Source of the DNA: JAGOTP01 sp964443315
GTDB lineage: Bacteria > Patescibacteriota > Patescibacteriia > 2-12-FULL-60-25
DNA: 8,547 bases
Assembly: GCA_964443315.1 (NCBI GenBank)
Contig: CAYUCP010000030.1
Coordinates: forward strand, 1 to 8,547
Direction: 5' to 3'
Shown: positions 6,099-8,547 of the stretch, one piece after another
How positions within the stretch are numbered: the stretch's first letter is position 1
Layout of the letters: every line of letters starts with the position of its first letter
Position numbers and translations under genes: made by a program
Notes under the pieces: generated by a model
Seen by the model: the letters and a program-made list of their open reading frames with translations, nothing else
What the model was told of the DNA's origin: nothing
The model's database searches: none

Positions 6099-6845
6099 AT
6101 GACAAAGGATGTTTACGTTCATGGTATGGCTTGGACTAAAAAGGTCAATAATTACCAACTTAGTAATTACAGAAGGTATCAGTACGATCTAATTTCTAAA
6201 TATATAGGTACTAACATACTTGAGGTGGGTTCAGGTGAAAAAGGATTTACCAAAGAACTTGTAGTAAACAATAAACGTATAGAGAGGTTGGTCTCTATTG
6301 AGCCATCCAAAACACTATTTGATCTGCACAAAAAGAAGTATATTTTTCCAGAATTTGTCTCTTTTGAAATGATAGATCTTTTTAAACTTGACTCTAAAAA
6401 TATTAGATTATTTGACACAGTTATATTTATTCACGTGCTAGAGCACATTAAAGAAGATAAAAAGGCCATAGAAAAAGCATTTGAACTATTAGTGCCCGAC
6501 GGGTACGTTCTTATTGAAGTTCCAGCTCTGCCTTTTCTATATTCGGCTCAAGATAAGTTTTTAGGTCACCATCGAAGATATACAAAAGATTACATGATTT
6601 CGCTAGTTGACCCAGAAAAATTCAAAATAGTTGATATTTGGTATCAGGATTTAATTGGTGTTTTGGGATCTTTGTTGTTTTTCAAATTTAAAAAAATTAC
6701 CTTTGGCTTAAATTCCGGGGTAAATTTAGTAAACAATCAGGGAAAATTTTATGATAGATTTATTGTTCCTTTTCAAAAATGTATTGAAAAATATATTAGA
6801 CCGCCAATTGGTTTAAGTTTAACGGCAATACTTAAAAAAATTTAG
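6099..6845 (+). CDS. Class I SAM-dependent methyltransferase, second in the locus
   Basis: This 248-residue methyltransferase shows motif I ILEVGSGEKGF (40-50), the ribose-binding acid E68 in SIEPS, HVLEHIKED (112-120), and PDGYVLIEVPALPFLY (133-148). The block FLGHHRRYTKDYM (154-166) is typical of a methyltransferase group often found next to DPM1-like GT2 genes (from memory). After it come a hydrophobic stretch (about 183-195) and an ending with IRPPIGLSLTAILKK (233-247), which suggests contact with the membrane. It shares only the fold with the methyltransferase at 3310-4059, so the two are not a recent duplication. It likely methylates a sugar or a lipid-linked saccharide; the acceptor is unknown. 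The start is one base after the aminotransferase stop, without a Shine-Dalgarno site, which suggests translational coupling. Confidence 0.88.
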   Translation: MTKDVYVHGMAWTKKVNNYQLSNYRRYQYDLISKYIGTNILEVGSGEKGFTKELVVNNKRIERLVSIEPSKTLFDLHKKKYIFPEFVSFEMIDLFKLDSKNIRLFDTVIFIHVLEHIKEDKKAIEKAFELLVPDGYVLIEVPALPFLYSAQDKFLGHHRRYTKDYMISLVDPEKFKIVDIWYQDLIGVLGSLLFFKFKKITFGLNSGVNLVNNQGKFYDRFIVPFQKCIEKYIRPPIGLSLTAILKKI

Positions 6846-6846
6846 A

Positions 6847-8352
6847 ATGAATAAAAAAGTTATCGAATTGCCATTATTGCTCTTGTTGTATGTAGTATTG
6901 ATACTCTTTTTAACCTACATGTTATTTTATCGAAATATGAATACTCAACAAGGAGATACCGTTTTTGCTGCTCAAATTTTGACGAATATTAGTAAGAATT
7001 TTGAATTTGAAAGTAGTTTTGCAAGGTCTATCTCTTATTCTTTAGATGAAGTTTGGTATAGAAAAGCAGAGGATGTTTGTAAAAGTTCACTAATAACTCC
7101 TATTAAATTTCCACCTTGGGGGCACTATTACTTTATTTCTTTTCCCTTGGGGTTATTACTTCGTTTTATTAATATTTATTGGTTTATAGCTTTTTTACAG
7201 TCCTTAATTTATTCTAGTGTCTTACTGTTTGTATATTTATTGGCTCGTAACTACAAAATCAACATTTTCAACTCAATATTACTTGTATTGATATCTATAC
7301 AACACCCTCTCTGGATTCAGGGATTATATGGACAGTTTTATTTTAATAGATTTTTTCTTTTATTTTGTTCTTTAGTTATCCTACTTCTTTCAAAAATTAA
7401 ATTGAATTACTTTTTAATCACAATATTTTCTTTGTTTGCAATTTCGTCGAACGAGATATACGGTATTACATTATTTATGATATCTATTGTTTATTTTATA
7501 TTATTTAAGCGAGACAAGAAAATATTTGCAATGGGATTGTTTACTTTTGTAATAAGTCTTATTTTCGTCATTTTGATAAAACATTATGCTCAAGCTACTT
7601 CAACCCAAAACAGTGTAGTTAATATTATGTTTTCCGGTGGCTTATTGGGGGTTTTGAATAATGTTATAAGTGTAATTTTTACCACAGAATCAAGAATATT
7701 TTTAGTGGTCAATTTTATTTTTAGTGGTTTTGTCGTATTTTTTAGACCTAAACTATTTTTAGCATGGATATTTTTTTTGATACCTAATCTTTTGGTATAT
7801 GTAGGTAAAAATTCTTGGTCTACCCATTACCATATTTCTTATTTTATCCCTACATTGTGGCTTATGGTATATTCTGTCTCGTTAACAAAGTACAAAAGCG
7901 CAATTTTGTCCTGCTGTCTCTTTGGATATTTTGTTATTCTTTCTGGTTATAAAATACCGGATTATGTTTTTGGTAAGCCTAGATTTATAGTTGATAAATT
8001 AATTGAGGATTATAACTTAATTAATTTAAAAAAATTTGATTATTTAAACAAATTCAATAGATTGCAATCGGCAGTTAAATTAAATGACAAAATCTCAGTA
8101 CCCGAAGCCATAGCTTATCCATATTTACATCATGAAATATATTATTACCCAGTAGAAATTGATGTGGTTGACAGAGTAGTAATGCTTTTTGATAGAACAA
8201 AGCAAGGAGATAAACGTTTTAGCTCAATAAATTATGGACAACAAGACGTCAACCTGGACGACTGCATACTAGCGAGAATGAGAAATAATAAATTTAATTT
8301 AGACAATCCTCAGATAATAGATGATGTTGCAATTATTGGTAAAAAAATTTAA
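6847..8352 (+). CDS. Polytopic membrane protein resembling DUF2079 (GT-C-like glycosyltransferase candidate)
   Basis: This 501-residue integral membrane protein has about ten hydrophobic segments between residues 8 and 368 and a soluble C-terminal part (about 370-501). The layout recalls DUF2079. A first helix (8-28) leads into a large extracytoplasmic loop with an acidic residue, D37 in QQGDTVF. Next come WGHYYFISFPLGLL (91-104), a loop YGQFYFNRFF (161-170), ISSNEIYG (199-206) where DUF2079 has a K-E-D motif, and a late THYHISYFIPTLW (326-338) like the family's H-Y-x-P segment. The tail contains VPEAIAYPYLHHEIYYYPV (418-436), like the family's region after its last helix. DUF2079 proteins are regarded as relatives of GT-C enzymes that use polyprenyl-phosphate sugars. 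With the GT2 upstream, this protein could be the transferase that uses its product. Similarity is weak and residue-level, so identity needs a profile search. It starts one base after the preceding stop without a Shine-Dalgarno site. Confidence 0.75.
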   Translation: MNKKVIELPLLLLLYVVLILFLTYMLFYRNMNTQQGDTVFAAQILTNISKNFEFESSFARSISYSLDEVWYRKAEDVCKSSLITPIKFPPWGHYYFISFPLGLLLRFINIYWFIAFLQSLIYSSVLLFVYLLARNYKINIFNSILLVLISIQHPLWIQGLYGQFYFNRFFLLFCSLVILLLSKIKLNYFLITIFSLFAISSNEIYGITLFMISIVYFILFKRDKKIFAMGLFTFVISLIFVILIKHYAQATSTQNSVVNIMFSGGLLGVLNNVISVIFTTESRIFLVVNFIFSGFVVFFRPKLFLAWIFFLIPNLLVYVGKNSWSTHYHISYFIPTLWLMVYSVSLTKYKSAILSCCLFGYFVILSGYKIPDYVFGKPRFIVDKLIEDYNLINLKKFDYLNKFNRLQSAVKLNDKISVPEAIAYPYLHHEIYYYPVEIDVVDRVVMLFDRTKQGDKRFSSINYGQQDVNLDDCILARMRNNKFNLDNPQIIDDVAIIGKKI

Positions 8353-8353
8353 C

Positions 8354-8547
8354 TTACTGTTGAAACAAATACCCTTTTAATAGATCGACTTCAATTAATT
8401 GCCATATAACAATTTTAATGTCTGGCGTAACGGATGCAGGTATTTTATCCATATCGTTGCTGTGAATCATCAGGAACTCGTTAAAGTGATCTACAAAACC
8501 AGTGTTAAGCATGTTTAAAAAGTATGAATTGCCAATAAGCAAGGTTT
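8354..8547 (-). CDS. C-terminal fragment of a probable SGNH (AlgX/AlgJ-like) acetyltransferase, cut by the window edge
   Basis: On the minus strand the frame is open from the right edge to TAA at 8356-8354, giving 63 residues with no convincing start; the TTG at 8542 lies inside the first conserved block, so the gene continues beyond the window. The fragment reads TLLIGNSYFLNML, then DHFNEFLMIHSND, then TPDIKIVIWQLIEVDLL. This order recalls the C-terminal block of AlgX/AlgJ-type SGNH proteins: a strand into G-D-S-F with the catalytic Ser, a helix, H-F-x-E-V-x-x-V-H, and P-D-I-V-I-x-x-x-x-E-R. Here the Ser block is GNS rather than GDS. Such proteins O-acetylate exported polysaccharides outside the cytoplasm. 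The assignment rests on a short segment from memory. It converges on the DUF2079-like gene with a single base between the two stop codons. Confidence 0.6.
   Translation of the reverse strand, partial: TLLIGNSYFLNMLNTGFVDHFNEFLMIHSNDMDKIPASVTPDIKIVIWQLIEVDLLKGYLFQQ

Noticed and set aside
6179..6418. Minus-strand open frame inside the second methyltransferase gene
   Set aside because: It is antisense to the SAM-binding motifs and has no ribosome site or domain.
8392..8401. Perfect 10-base palindrome CAATTAATTG
   Set aside because: It lies inside the minus-strand coding fragment, is all AT apart from its ends, and such palindromes are expected by chance at this base composition.
1..8547. Alternative genetic code with TGA read as glycine, as in SR1/Gracilibacteria
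   Set aside because: No gene contains an in-frame TGA although glycine is common and always GGN, and TGA ends two genes at ATGA overlaps. The standard bacterial code fits.

Overview
The window is a stretch of an AT-rich (about one third G+C from a few sampled lines) bacterial genome. It carries a surface-glycan biosynthesis locus of the O-antigen, capsule or S-layer-glycan kind. Eight genes lie head to tail on the + strand between 212 and 8352. They are preceded by the tail of a hexapeptide-repeat acyltransferase (1-108). A convergent minus-strand gene, cut by the right edge, begins one base after the last of them. Intergenic gaps inside the block are 13 nt or less and three junctions overlap, so it reads as one operon. 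The only non-coding stretch of any size is 109-211. No tRNA, rRNA, CRISPR, insertion sequence or attachment site was seen. TGA is a stop codon: it ends two genes and occurs in frame in none. Species cannot be assigned from sequence alone. The low G+C, tight packing, sparse Shine-Dalgarno sites and gene set would fit a Patescibacteria/CPR genome, but many AT-rich bacteria carry such loci.

Layout. The left half is a modification cassette: a WbqC-like protein, two tandem paralogous five-bladed beta-propeller proteins of the GH43/GH32 fold type, a GNAT acetyltransferase and a class I SAM methyltransferase. The right half looks more like sugar supply and lipid-linked transfer: a GT2 glycosyltransferase of the DPM1/GtrB type with two C-terminal membrane helices, a DegT/DnrJ/EryC1/StrS PLP aminotransferase, a second SAM methyltransferase, and a polytopic membrane protein resembling DUF2079, a GT-C-like family. 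The minus-strand fragment (8354-8547) looks like the C-terminal block of an AlgX/AlgJ-type SGNH O-acetyltransferase.

Working model (inference). The aminotransferase converts a nucleotide-bound keto-6-deoxysugar to an amino sugar, and an acyltransferase acylates it (the 1-108 gene or the GNAT). The methyltransferases, the WbqC-like protein and the propellers decorate or process the sugar. The GT2 loads a sugar on a polyprenyl phosphate, and the DUF2079-like protein transfers it outside the membrane. The least understood part is the WbqC / double propeller / GNAT / methyltransferase cassette, whose proteins belong to families seen in glycan loci but with no firmly known biochemical role that I can cite.
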